A stretch of 64,000 nucleotides of DNA from Pseudomonas simiae (GTDB taxonomy: Bacteria; Pseudomonadota; Gammaproteobacteria; Pseudomonadales; Pseudomonadaceae): contig NZ_FOKB01000011.1 of the NCBI RefSeq assembly GCF_900111895.1, positions 1-64,000 of the forward strand, given 5' to 3'. Positions 32,178 to 40,721 of the stretch are shown here, in pieces; the first letter of the stretch is position 1, and each line of letters starts with the position of its first letter. Made by a program: the position numbers and the translations under genes. The notes beneath the pieces are model-generated. The model was not told where the DNA came from. It was given only the letters and a program-made list of their open reading frames with translations, and did not search any database.

Positions 32178-32272
32178 AATGTGGGAGCTGGCATGCCCGC
32201 GATAGCGATCATTCAGTCATCCATCAGGTGACTGATACACCGCCCTCGCAGGCAAGCCCGCTCCCACATTTG
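32178..32272. repeat. REP-type hairpin pair
   Basis: AATGTGGGAGCTGGCATGCC at the left and GCAGGCAAGCCCGCTCCCACATT at the right form an imperfect outer stem, with a CAGTCA/TGACTG inner stem. It lies between DUF4404 and queF. Confidence 0.75.
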
Positions 32273-32285
32273 ATTTGCGTGATAG

Positions 32286-33116
32286 CTACTGACGAGCCAG
32301 GCGCACGTTCTGGAACGCCACATCCTCAGTGCTGCGATACGGGTTGATATCCAGCCCGCCGCGCCGCACATAGCGCGCATACACCGTCAACTTCTCCGGC
32401 TTCAGCAAACGCTGCAAGTCCAAAAAGATGCGTTCCACACACTGTTCGTGGAAGTCCGAGTGCTGGCGAAAGCTCACGATGTATTCCAGCAGGCTGGCGT
32501 GATCCAGCGCCGAACCGCGATATTCCACCACGACACTGCCCCAGTCCGGTTGGCTGGTCACGGGGCAGTTGGATTTAAGCAGGTGGCTGTGCACGCTCTC
32601 CTCGACAACACGTGAGTCATCGCAACGCAGCAGTTCCGGGCGCGGATGCTCATAGTTGCTGACACTGATATCCAACTCATCGATGCACACACCTGGCAAG
32701 GCCATCACACCTTCGGCCTCGATCTCGGCCAGGCTGCGGATACGCACGCTCACCGGCTTGCCGGCGGCAGCACTGAGGTCAGTGCGCAAAGCGGCTTCCA
32801 GGCTGGTCGTATCGGCAAACGCAGTCTGGTTCAACGAGTTGAGGTACAACTTGAACGACTTGGACTCGATGATGTTCGGCGAGTCGGCCGGGATGCTGAA
32901 CTCACCGATGGCCACCACCGGCTTGCCCGACGGGAGCAGCCAGGACAGTTCGAAGCAGTTCCAGAAATCCACACCCTTGTAAGGCAGGGTCTCGGCGCTC
33001 AGGCCAAGCTCGGCCCATTTGGCGGCACGCGGGATCGGGAACAGCAACGAAGGGGTGTAGGTGGAGATGTATTCACTGGACTTGCCCAGCGGCGAATGTT
33101 CGGCTGCGGGATGCAT
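32286..33116 (-). CDS. queF: 7-cyano-7-deazaguanine reductase QueF
   Basis: 276 residues, the long bimodular QueF form. 'FELSWLLPSGKPVVAIGEFSIPADSPNIIESKSFKLYLNS' is the E(S/L)K(S/A)hK(L/Y) motif region in the N-terminal T-fold. 'HLLKSNCPVTSQPDWGSVVV' holds the catalytic cysteine, and 'YARYVRRGGLDINPYRS' is near the C-terminus. It reduces preQ0 to preQ1 with NADPH in queuosine tRNA synthesis. Confidence 0.95.
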   Translation of the reverse strand: MHPAAEHSPLGKSSEYISTYTPSLLFPIPRAAKWAELGLSAETLPYKGVDFWNCFELSWLLPSGKPVVAIGEFSIPADSPNIIESKSFKLYLNSLNQTAFADTTSLEAALRTDLSAAAGKPVSVRIRSLAEIEAEGVMALPGVCIDELDISVSNYEHPRPELLRCDDSRVVEESVHSHLLKSNCPVTSQPDWGSVVVEYRGSALDHASLLEYIVSFRQHSDFHEQCVERIFLDLQRLLKPEKLTVYARYVRRGGLDINPYRSTEDVAFQNVRLARQ

Positions 33117-33185
33117 GGCGGAAACCTGGCTAAATTAACCGCGCCAGTCTACCAGCCTTTGCCCCCGCGCCTAAGCGCCAGCGGA

Positions 33186-33698
33186 TCAATCGACGTTGAG
33201 CTTGCCGACCATGCCCGCCTGGTAGTGCCCCGGAAGGTTGCAGGCAAACTCCAGGCCCGTGGCCTGGGTGAACGTCCAGGTCAGCTCGGCAGTTTTACCG
33301 GGCTCGACCAATACGCTATTGGGATCATCGTGTTTCATCGCACCATGCCCCATTGCTGCATGGTCCATCTTGCCCATGCCCGTGGCGGTCAGCATGCCGC
33401 TGGCCTGCATCTGCAGCATTTCCTTCTGGTGTTCGGCATGCATGGCCGCGTCGCCCAGGTTGAATTCGTGAAGCAACTGGCCCTTGTTAACCAGCACGAA
33501 GCGCACCGTCTCACCGGCTTTCACGTCCAGGGACTTGGGCGAAAAGGAAATGTCCTGCAACGTCACTTCCACCGTACGCGTGGCTTTGCTCGCCGGCGCC
33601 GCTTCACCGAATGCATAGGTGTGGGCGGCATCGGCCATTGCTTCAACACTCAACGCCAGCAGGCAACTTGCCAATAACAGGGGTGTGCGCAACGCCAT
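33186..33698 (-). CDS. Cupredoxin-like copper protein
   Basis: 170 residues from ATG 33698, with GGAGAAGAC upstream. A signal peptide (MALRTPLLLASCLLALSVEA) leads a single cupredoxin domain: 'LHEFNLGD' with a His ligand and 'LEFACNLPGHYQAGMVGKLNV' with the Cys-His-Met ligands. A Met/His-rich loop (MHAEHQKEMLQMQASGMLTA) suggests extra copper binding. It is periplasmic and divergent from copRS across a copper-box-like site. Confidence 0.85.
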   Translation of the reverse strand: MALRTPLLLASCLLALSVEAMADAAHTYAFGEAAPASKATRTVEVTLQDISFSPKSLDVKAGETVRFVLVNKGQLLHEFNLGDAAMHAEHQKEMLQMQASGMLTATGMGKMDHAAMGHGAMKHDDPNSVLVEPGKTAELTWTFTQATGLEFACNLPGHYQAGMVGKLNVD

Positions 33699-33774
33699 CT
33701 GTCTTCTCCAGAAATATATGAACAGCCTGGGCAGCACTCTAAGATTGCGCCGCTGCCAGCCAGCTGACTGCTAG

Positions 33775-33790
33775 ATTACAACTTTGTCAG
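33775..33790. promoter_or_regulatory. Probable CopR box
   Basis: ATTACAACTTTGTCAG is an imperfect inverted repeat of the form ATTACA-N4-TGTxAx used by CopR/CusR regulators. It lies between the divergent cupredoxin and copR genes. Confidence 0.55.
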
Positions 33791-33853
33791 GTTGATCCCC
33801 TGCCCTGGCACTCAAGGTATAAAGCCGTCGTCCACCGTTGCCAAGAGCCGCCC

Positions 33854-34534
33854 ATGAAACTGCTGATCGTCGAAGACCAACCCAAAACCGGCCACTACCT
33901 GCGCCAGGGCCTGGCCGAGGCGGGCTTTACCACCGAACTGGTGGCCGACGGCACCAGCGGCCAGCACCTGGCGCTGACCGGTGACTACGATCTGTTGATC
34001 CTCGACGTGATGCTGCCGGGCCGTGACGGCTGGCAGATTCTCCAGGCTGTGCGCAGCGCCGGGCTGGATATCCCAGTGCTATTCCTCACCGCCCGCGACG
34101 CCGTGGAAGACCGCGTGCATGGCCTGGAGCTGGGCGCCGACGATTACCTGGTCAAGCCCTTCGCCTTTTCCGAACTGCTGGCGCGGGTGCGCAGCCTGTT
34201 GCGCCGAGGCAGCAGCACGCCCCAGGAAACCGCGCTGCAACTGGCCGACCTGCGCCTGGACCTGATCCGCCGTCGCGTTGAACGGGACGGCCAGCGCATC
34301 GACCTGACAGCCAAGGAATTTTCCCTGCTGGAACTGCTGCTTCGGCGCCAGGGCGAGGTGCTACCCAAATCGCTGATCGCCTCCCAGGTGTGGGACATGA
34401 ACTTCGACAGCGACACCAATATCATCGAAGTGGCGATCCGCCGCTTGCGCCTGAAAGTCGACGATAACTTCCCCAATAAACTGATCCACACCGTACGTGG
34501 CATGGGTTATGTGCTGGAGGAGCGGTTCAATTGA
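33854..34534 (+). CDS. copR: Copper-responsive response regulator CopR
   Basis: 226 residues. Receiver: 'LIVEDQPKTGHYLRQGLAEAGF', 'YDLLILDVMLPGRDGW' with the phospho-Asp at about 51, and 'DDYLVKPFAFSELLARVRSLL'. Winged-helix output: 'LDLIRRRVERDGQRIDLTAKEFSLLELLLRR' to 'VDDNFPNKLIHTVRGMGYVLE'. This is the OmpR/CusR heavy-metal subfamily. It is coupled to the kinase gene by a TTGA overlap. Confidence 0.92.
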   Translation: MKLLIVEDQPKTGHYLRQGLAEAGFTTELVADGTSGQHLALTGDYDLLILDVMLPGRDGWQILQAVRSAGLDIPVLFLTARDAVEDRVHGLELGADDYLVKPFAFSELLARVRSLLRRGSSTPQETALQLADLRLDLIRRRVERDGQRIDLTAKEFSLLELLLRRQGEVLPKSLIASQVWDMNFDSDTNIIEVAIRRLRLKVDDNFPNKLIHTVRGMGYVLEERFN

Positions 34535-35877
34535 TCAAGCGTCTGTCCCTCGCCAGCCGCCTGGCGCTGCTGTTTGCTGCCTGCACCGCGGTGGTGTCGC
34601 TGATCGCCGGGGTGCTGTTCAACCACGCCAGCGAGGCGCACTTCATTGAGTTGGACCAGCAACAACTCGACAGCCAACTGGTGGCGCTGCGCGGTACGTT
34701 GCAGGGTGTCGACTCGCCGGGCACCTTCGCCAGACGTGAAGCGCAACTGCGCGCCGAACTCAATCACCAGCCCGAGCTGCGGGTGCGTATCACCGCCGCC
34801 GGCCAGCGTTGGCTGGACGATGCGCCAGGCGTGAACTTGCCCGACGCGCCCGGCCTGCACAGCCTGCAAAATGCCGGCACCGACTATCGGGTGTACAACG
34901 CGCCACTCACGCCAGGCCAACCCGACTCCCCCCTGCTGACGCTGATGCTCGACATCACCCACCACCAGCATTTCCTGCAGCGCATGCAGCACCTGATCTG
35001 GCTCACCGTCGGCCTGTCAGCCCTGGCGACCGCCCTGCTCGGCGCCTGGGCCGCGCGCAGTGGGTTGCAGCCGTTGCGACGCATGGGTGAAGTGGCCGCC
35101 AGTGTGTCGGCTCACTCCCTGACCCAGCGTTTGCCCCAGCAACACATGCCCGTAGAACTGGCCGAACTGGCCCAAGCCTTCAACGCCATGCTGGGTCGAC
35201 TGGACGATGGGTTCCAGCGCCTCTCGGCGTTCTCCGCCGACATCGCCCATGAACTGCGCACGCCGCTGTCGAACCTGCTCACCCAGACCCAAGTCATCCT
35301 GACCCAGCCGCGCCCGCTGGAGGATTACCGCGAGGCGCTGCACAGCAACCTGGAAGAGCTGCAATGGATGGCGCAATTGGTCAATGACATGCTGTACCTG
35401 GCCAAGGCAGACCATGGCTTGCTCATGCCTAAACGCGTGCCTTTGGCGCTGGCAGATGAGGTGGATGCCTTGCTTGAGTTTTTCGCATTACTGGCGGAAG
35501 ACGCTCAAGTCAGCCTGATTCGCGAAGGTACTGCCCATACCCTGGGTGATCGCGGCATGCTGCGCCGGGCCCTGTCGAACTTGCTGGATAACGCGCTGCG
35601 GTTCACGCCAGCGGGCGGCGAAGTGCGGGTGCGGATGACGGAAGGTGTGACGTTGACGGTTGAGAACACGGGGGAAGGCATTCCACCGGAGCTGTTACCG
35701 AAGTTGTTTGACCGCTTTTATCGGGCGGATCCCGCACGGCGTGAAGGTAGCAGCGAGCATGCGGGACTGGGGTTGGCGATTACCCAGTCGATTGTGCGGG
35801 CGCACGGGGGGAGGATTTTTTGTGAGTCTGAGGTGGGGTTGACGCGGTTTGTGATCGAGTTGCCCAAGGGGGATTGA
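34531..35877 (+). CDS. copS: Copper sensor histidine kinase CopS
   Basis: 448 residues from TTG 34531, overlapping the copR stop. Membrane segments lie at about 10-30 and 155-175, with a periplasmic sensor between. HAMP follows, then 'FSADIAHELRTPLSNLLTQTQ' (H-box), 'LSNLLDNALRFTPAGG' (N-box), 'VENTGEGIP' (G1) and 'EHAGLGLAITQSIVRAHGG' (G2). It belongs to the heavy-metal sensor family. It probably senses periplasmic copper and phosphorylates CopR. Confidence 0.9.
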   Translation: MIKRLSLASRLALLFAACTAVVSLIAGVLFNHASEAHFIELDQQQLDSQLVALRGTLQGVDSPGTFARREAQLRAELNHQPELRVRITAAGQRWLDDAPGVNLPDAPGLHSLQNAGTDYRVYNAPLTPGQPDSPLLTLMLDITHHQHFLQRMQHLIWLTVGLSALATALLGAWAARSGLQPLRRMGEVAASVSAHSLTQRLPQQHMPVELAELAQAFNAMLGRLDDGFQRLSAFSADIAHELRTPLSNLLTQTQVILTQPRPLEDYREALHSNLEELQWMAQLVNDMLYLAKADHGLLMPKRVPLALADEVDALLEFFALLAEDAQVSLIREGTAHTLGDRGMLRRALSNLLDNALRFTPAGGEVRVRMTEGVTLTVENTGEGIPPELLPKLFDRFYRADPARREGSSEHAGLGLAITQSIVRAHGGRIFCESEVGLTRFVIELPKGD

Positions 35878-35894
35878 TGCAAGCTGGGCCAGCC

Positions 35895-35975
35895 CTTTCG
35901 CAGGCAAGCCAGCTCACACATTTTGAATGTATTCACAAGTCAAAGTGTGGGAGCTGGCTTGCCTGCGATAGCGAT
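35895..35975. repeat. REP-type hairpin pair after copS
   Basis: TCGCAGGCAAGCCAGCTCACACATTTTGAATGT and its inverted partner ACAAGTCAAAGTGTGGGAGCTGGCTTGCCTGCGA form a long stem. It lies between copS and lolE, where the P. aeruginosa gene order jumps. Confidence 0.8.
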
Positions 35976-35983
35976 CTAAAGCT

Positions 35984-37228
35984 TCAGGAATACCTCAGCG
36001 CATGCGCCGGCTCTATCTTCGCCGCCCGATACGCCGGATACAGCGTCGCCAGGAAGCTCAACACAAACCCCGCCGTGCAAATCAGCACCACATCCCCACC
36101 TTGCAGTTCAGAAGGCAGGTTGCTGACAAAATACACATCCGAACTGAAAATATGCTGCCCAGTGACCCGCTCGACCCAGCCCACCAGCTCGCTCACGTTC
36201 AGCGCCGCAATCACGCCCAGTACGCCGCCAATCAAGGTACCGACGATACCGATCACTGTGCCCTGCACCATGAAGATCGCCATGATCTGCCGTGGCGTGG
36301 CGCCGATGGTGCGCAAAATCGCAATGTCCGCGCCCTTGTCGTTCACCACCATGATCAAGGTAGCAATGATGTTGAACGCCGCCACGGCGACGATCATCAG
36401 CAACAGCAGGCCGATCATGGTCTTTTCCATCTTCATCGCGCTGAACAGGCTGCCCTGGGTGTGGGTCCAGTCGTCAGGTTTGTAGGCGGCGCCCAGGCTG
36501 GCGGCGATGTCCGACGAGACCTTGGGGGCTGCGTAAAGGTCTTTCACCGCCAGGCGCACGCTTTGTACCTGGTTCGGCTGCCAATGCTGGATCTCTGCGG
36601 CGTCGGCCATGTGGATCATGGCCATGGACCCATCCAGCTCGGCGCCCACCTTGAAAATGCCCACGACATTCAAACGCTGCATACGTGGCGTGATGCCACC
36701 CGGTGCGGTGCTGATTTCCGGCACGATCAAGGTGAGCTTGTCGCCCACATTCAGGCGGAAACGCCGGGCAGTGATTTCGCCGACCACCACGCCAAACTCG
36801 CCAGGTTTCAGGTCATCCAGTTTGCCCCGCACGATGTGCTGGGCCACGATCGACACCTTGCCCTCCTGAGCCGGGTCAATGCCGCTGATCTCGATCGGTT
36901 GCATCGCGCCCTTGTAGGAGAACATGCCGTCCATCTGCGTGAAGGGGACTGCGGCAGTCACTTGCGGATTCTTCATCGCGGCGGCGGCCACGGGCTGCCA
37001 ATCGTCGATCGGGTTCACGCCGACGATGGTCGCATGGGGCACCATGCCGAGGATGCGCGAGCTCATTTCGCGCTGGAAGCCGTTCATCACCGACAACACC
37101 ACGATCATCGCCAAGACGCCCAGGGCGAGGCCGATCATCGAGGTCATCGAGATAAACGAGACAAAACGGTTGCGGCGCTTGGCGCGGGTATAGCGCGTGC
37201 CGATAAAAATCGATAACGGTCTGAACAT
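35984..37228 (-). CDS. lolE: Lipoprotein-releasing permease LolE
   Basis: 414 residues with four membrane segments: one at about 23-47 (RFVSFISMTSMIGLALGVLA...) and three in the C-terminal half (LLLMIVAVAAFNIIATLIMV; AIFMVQGTVIGIVGTLIGG; a last one before 'LYPAYRAAKIEPAHALRYS'). A large periplasmic domain lies between. It pairs with LolC and LolD to release lipoproteins from the inner membrane. It is a paralogue of the gene at 37981, and the LolC/LolE labels rest on gene order. Confidence 0.9.
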   Translation of the reverse strand: MFRPLSIFIGTRYTRAKRRNRFVSFISMTSMIGLALGVLAMIVVLSVMNGFQREMSSRILGMVPHATIVGVNPIDDWQPVAAAAMKNPQVTAAVPFTQMDGMFSYKGAMQPIEISGIDPAQEGKVSIVAQHIVRGKLDDLKPGEFGVVVGEITARRFRLNVGDKLTLIVPEISTAPGGITPRMQRLNVVGIFKVGAELDGSMAMIHMADAAEIQHWQPNQVQSVRLAVKDLYAAPKVSSDIAASLGAAYKPDDWTHTQGSLFSAMKMEKTMIGLLLLMIVAVAAFNIIATLIMVVNDKGADIAILRTIGATPRQIMAIFMVQGTVIGIVGTLIGGVLGVIAALNVSELVGWVERVTGQHIFSSDVYFVSNLPSELQGGDVVLICTAGFVLSFLATLYPAYRAAKIEPAHALRYS

Positions 37229-37249
37229 TCGCGGGCACCGTTGAAAAAA

Positions 37250-37284
37250 TGAAAAAGCCCGACGCTTGAAGCGCCGGGCTTGAA
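37250..37284 (-). terminator. Intrinsic terminator between lolD and lolE
   Basis: AAGCCCGGCGCTT pairs with AAGCGTCGGGCTT on the minus strand and is followed by a T-run. It lies inside the lolCDE cluster and would lower lolE transcription. Confidence 0.8.
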
Positions 37285-37289
37285 ACGGG

Positions 37290-37973
37290 TCAGATGGCGA
37301 CCAGATGACCTTCCTGCAGGTGCAACACGCGGTCCATCTGGCGGGCCATGCTCATGTCATGGGTCACCACCAGGAACGCGGTGCGCATCTGGGTGCTCAG
37401 TTCCAGCATCAAGTCCTTAATGCCCTGGGCGGTATGGGAGTCGAGGTTGCCGGTCGGCTCATCGAGCATCACCAGCCCTGGGTTGTTCACCAAGGCGCGG
37501 GCGATGGCCACACGCTGGCGCTCGCCGCCGGACAATTCAGCCGGTTTGTGCTCAAGGCGATGACCGAGGCCGACGCGCTCCAGCAGGGCCTTGGCGCGCT
37601 GGCGGGCTTCCGGGATTGCGGTCTTGCCGATCAACAACGGCATACACACGTTTTCCAGCGCGGTGAATTCCGGCAACAGGTGGTGGAACTGGTACACAAA
37701 GCCCAGCGAACGGTTGCGCAACTGGCCGCGGGCCTTTTCACCCAGGGCCGACAGCTCTTCGCCGGCCAGCCATACACTGCCCTGGGACGGCGTATCAAGG
37801 CCGCCCAGCAGGTTCAGCAAGGTACTTTTGCCGGAACCGGAACTGCCGACGATCGCCACGCGTTCGCCCGGATGCAGTTCGAGTTGCAGGTTGGACAGCA
37901 CCACCACCGATTCCGGGCCTTCCTCGTAGGATTTGCCCAGGTTGCGGCAGCTCAGGATTGCTTTTTCACTCAT
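37290..37973 (-). CDS. lolD: Lipoprotein-releasing ATPase LolD
   Basis: 227 residues from ATG 37973 (MSEKAILSCRNLGKSYEEGP), the length of known Pseudomonas LolD; an in-frame ATG at 37988 is possible. Walker A is 'AIVGSSGSGKSTLLNLLGG', the Q-loop 'VYQFHHLLPEFTALENV', the signature 'LSGGERQRVAIARAL', Walker B 'LVMLDEPTGNLD' and the H-loop 'LVVTHDMSMAR'. It supplies energy to the LolCE complex. Confidence 0.95.
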   Translation of the reverse strand: MSEKAILSCRNLGKSYEEGPESVVVLSNLQLELHPGERVAIVGSSGSGKSTLLNLLGGLDTPSQGSVWLAGEELSALGEKARGQLRNRSLGFVYQFHHLLPEFTALENVCMPLLIGKTAIPEARQRAKALLERVGLGHRLEHKPAELSGGERQRVAIARALVNNPGLVMLDEPTGNLDSHTAQGIKDLMLELSTQMRTAFLVVTHDMSMARQMDRVLHLQEGHLVAI

Positions 37974-37980
37974 GCCCGAT

Positions 37981-39231
37981 TCACTCATAACGTAAGGCCT
38001 GTGCTGGCTGGGTACGTGCCGCGCGCCAGGCTGGATACAGGGTGGCAAGGAAACTCAGGACCAACGCGGCGCCGCCCACCATCAACACGTCCTGGGCCTG
38101 AACCTGGGACGGCAAGTAGTCGATGAAGTAAACGTCGGCGTTGAGAAACTTGTGGCCGATCAGGGTTTCGAGGCCAGCGATGGCCGCACTGACGTTCAGC
38201 GCGGCCAGAATGCCGACGGCCGTGCCGATCAAGGTGCCGACCACGCCGATCACGGTGCCCTGCACCATGAAGATCGCCATGATCTGCCCCGGCGTGGCGC
38301 CGAGGGTACGCAGGATGGCGATATCGCCCTTCTTGTCGTTCACCACCATCACCAGCGTGGAGATGATGTTGAAGGCCGCCACGGCGACAATCAGCAGCAA
38401 CAACAGGCCGATCATGGCTTTTTCCATGCGAATGGCCTGGTACAGGTTGCCGTGGGTGCGGGTCCAGTCGCGGGCGTAGTACTGGGACTCGCCCAGGTGC
38501 TGGGCAATTTCCCAGGCGCCGCGCGGCGCATCGAACAGGTCGGCGAACTTCAGGCGCAGGCCCTGCACCTGGTCCGGCTGCCAGCGATGCAGGCGCGCCA
38601 GGTCCGTGAGGTTGGTCAGGCCGAGGTAGCCGTCGATCTCGCCGGCGCCGACGTGGAAGGTGCCGACCACGGTGAAGCGCTTCATGCGCGGGAACATGCC
38701 GGCCGGGGTCACGGTGACTTCCGGCGCGACGAAGGTCAGCTTGTCGCCAAGGCCCACGCCGAGCTTGGCCGCGGCCTTGTCGCCGATGACGATGCCGAAG
38801 CTGCCGGGCGCCAGGTCATCGAGTTTGCCCGACAACATGAACTTGTCGATGATCGAGACGTTGCGTTCCTGGGCCGGGTCGATGCCATTGAGCAGGATCT
38901 TCTGCACCTTGCCATCGTTGGTCAGCAACCCCTGCATCTGGGTGAACGGCGCTACGGCCAGCACCTTGGGGTTCTGCTTGACCTTGTCGGCCAGGCTCTG
39001 CCAGTCGCTGATGGGCGCATCGCCCTCGATGGTCGCGTGGGGCACCATGCCCAGCACGCGGGTACGCATCTCATGATCGAAGCCATTCATCACCGACAGC
39101 ACCACGATCATCACGACCACGCCCAAGGCGAGCCCGATCATCGACGTCAGGGAAATGAACGACACAAAATGATTGCGACGCTTTGCACGGGTATAACGCG
39201 TGCCGATAAATACGAAGAGAGGTCTGAACAT
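37981..39231 (-). CDS. lolC: Lipoprotein-releasing permease LolC
   Basis: 416 residues, close in sequence to LolE at both ends (FRPLFVFIGTRYTRAKRRNH at the start; 'TLYPAWRAARTQPAQALRYE' at the end). It has one N-terminal and three C-terminal membrane segments with a periplasmic domain of about 220 residues between. It is the first gene of the lolCDE cluster. The stop lies just before or within the lolD start region. Confidence 0.92.
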   Translation of the reverse strand: MFRPLFVFIGTRYTRAKRRNHFVSFISLTSMIGLALGVVVMIVVLSVMNGFDHEMRTRVLGMVPHATIEGDAPISDWQSLADKVKQNPKVLAVAPFTQMQGLLTNDGKVQKILLNGIDPAQERNVSIIDKFMLSGKLDDLAPGSFGIVIGDKAAAKLGVGLGDKLTFVAPEVTVTPAGMFPRMKRFTVVGTFHVGAGEIDGYLGLTNLTDLARLHRWQPDQVQGLRLKFADLFDAPRGAWEIAQHLGESQYYARDWTRTHGNLYQAIRMEKAMIGLLLLLIVAVAAFNIISTLVMVVNDKKGDIAILRTLGATPGQIMAIFMVQGTVIGVVGTLIGTAVGILAALNVSAAIAGLETLIGHKFLNADVYFIDYLPSQVQAQDVLMVGGAALVLSFLATLYPAWRAARTQPAQALRYE

Positions 39232-39325
39232 GTCGGGGCTTGTTCGGAGGAAAAGAAGACGTCCCGGTGGCGGGGTCTGGTAAGCAGCTTTACACTCTGA
39301 CCATTACCGCTAGCTGGGGTTCGCC

Positions 39326-39910
39326 ATGTCGACATTAGATGAAGAAGAACGCCGCGAATACTACCGTATCGACGACATGATCGCACTTCAAATCAAAAGC
39401 CTGTCTGCCCCCGAGGCGGCGAGCAAGGAAGTGTTGCTGGATGATTCTCCACTGTTCAATTTACTCAGTGAATTGCACCTGAGTGAATTCGAAGCCCAGC
39501 ACCTGCTGCGCCAGCTCAGTGAGAAGGATCGCACCCTCGCGGCCTTCCTCCGCGTGCAGAACAAACGCCTGGATCTGCTCAGCCAGATCATGGCGCGCGG
39601 CCTGCTGGATGAGGTCGGCGCACCGCAACCGGTGATCATTTCCGAAGGTGGCATCGATTTCCAGCACCCCACCCCCCTGCCGGCCGGCGCACACCTGGCG
39701 GTCAAGCTGGTGCTAATGCCCCAGGCGCTCGGCCTGCTGCTGCGCGCGCGAGTCACGCATTGCGAACCCAAAGGCGCAGGCTTTGACGTCGGCACGGAAT
39801 TCGAAGCCATGACCGACGCCCAACGCCAACTGCTGGCGCGCTACATCCTGCAGAAACAGGCCCAGGAACGGCGCTTGGCGCGGGAACAGAGCGACGCCCA
39901 AGACATTTGA
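39326..39910 (+). CDS. PilZ-domain protein downstream of lol cluster
   Basis: 194 residues. The 'RREYYRIDDMIALQI' block near the N-terminus gives an RxxxR-type motif. The second motif is weaker ('ISEGGIDFQ' in place of DxSxxG). A helical insert (about 45-95) separates the two. It is divergent from lolC and followed by glpQ, the same order as PA2989-PA2990-sth in P. aeruginosa. c-di-GMP binding is plausible but less certain than for the small PilZ protein at 29.9 kb. Confidence 0.82.
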   Translation: MSTLDEEERREYYRIDDMIALQIKSLSAPEAASKEVLLDDSPLFNLLSELHLSEFEAQHLLRQLSEKDRTLAAFLRVQNKRLDLLSQIMARGLLDEVGAPQPVIISEGGIDFQHPTPLPAGAHLAVKLVLMPQALGLLLRARVTHCEPKGAGFDVGTEFEAMTDAQRQLLARYILQKQAQERRLAREQSDAQDI

Positions 39911-39956
39911 ATTCTCGCACTCACCCCGCCAGACGATCTGGCGTAAAGGAGCAACT

Positions 39957-40679
39957 GTGACCCTGATCTACGGCCACCGCGGTGCCAAAGGCGAAGCACC
40001 GGAAAACACCCTGACCAGCTTCCAGGAGTGCCTCAAGCACGGTGTACGCCGCTGCGAACTGGATTTGCACCTGTCCATGGACGGCGAGCTGATGGTCATC
40101 CACGACCCGACCCTCAAGCGCACCGCCGACCGGCGCGGCAAAGTCGTCGAGTACTCGGCGGCGGACCTGGTGAAAATGGACGCGCGCAAGGGTGGACCGG
40201 GCTGGGTCAACCCTTGCCCGATCCCGCGCCTGGAAGAGCTGTTCGAAAAGTGCGATTTCGATCACTGGCAACTGGAGGTCAAAAGCGCTTCACGCACCCG
40301 CGCCGCCACCACCGTGCTGGCGATTCGCGAAATGGCCGTGCGCTTTGGCTTGATGGACAAAGTCACCGTCACCTCAAGTTCGCGGGAAGTGTTGAAAGCA
40401 GCCGTTGAACTCACCCCCGACCTGTCACGCGGCCTGGTCGCCGAATACGCCTGGCTCGACCCGCTAAAGGTCGCGCAGAACTACGGCTGTGAGATCCTGG
40501 CGCTGAACTGGACGTTGTGCACCCCTGAACGTCTGGAAAAAGCCCAGCGCCAGGGCTTGCACGTGTCCGTGTGGACAGTCAACGAACCTGCGCTGATGCG
40601 CAGGCTCGCCGACTTCGGCGTAGATAGCCTGATTACAGACTTTCCCGGTTTGGCCACTGCCACCCTCGGGAATTACTGA
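39957..40679 (+). CDS. glpQ: Glycerophosphodiester phosphodiesterase
   Basis: 240 residues from GTG 39957, with AAAGGAG before it. 'LIYGHRGAKGEAPENTLTSFQECLKHGV' holds the catalytic HRG..PENT; 'CELDLHLSMDGELMVIHDPTLKRT' has the metal-binding E-D and second His. 'WQLEVKSASRTRAATTVL' and the C-terminal 'VWTVNEPALMRRLADFGVDSLITDFPG' complete the barrel. It has no signal peptide, so it is the cytoplasmic form that hydrolyses phospholipid head groups to glycerol-3-phosphate. Confidence 0.92.
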   Translation: MTLIYGHRGAKGEAPENTLTSFQECLKHGVRRCELDLHLSMDGELMVIHDPTLKRTADRRGKVVEYSAADLVKMDARKGGPGWVNPCPIPRLEELFEKCDFDHWQLEVKSASRTRAATTVLAIREMAVRFGLMDKVTVTSSSREVLKAAVELTPDLSRGLVAEYAWLDPLKVAQNYGCEILALNWTLCTPERLEKAQRQGLHVSVWTVNEPALMRRLADFGVDSLITDFPGLATATLGNY

Positions 40680-40721
40680 AATCGGTCTCCCCGGCCGGCT
40701 CAGGCCACCGGCCGGAGCCGC

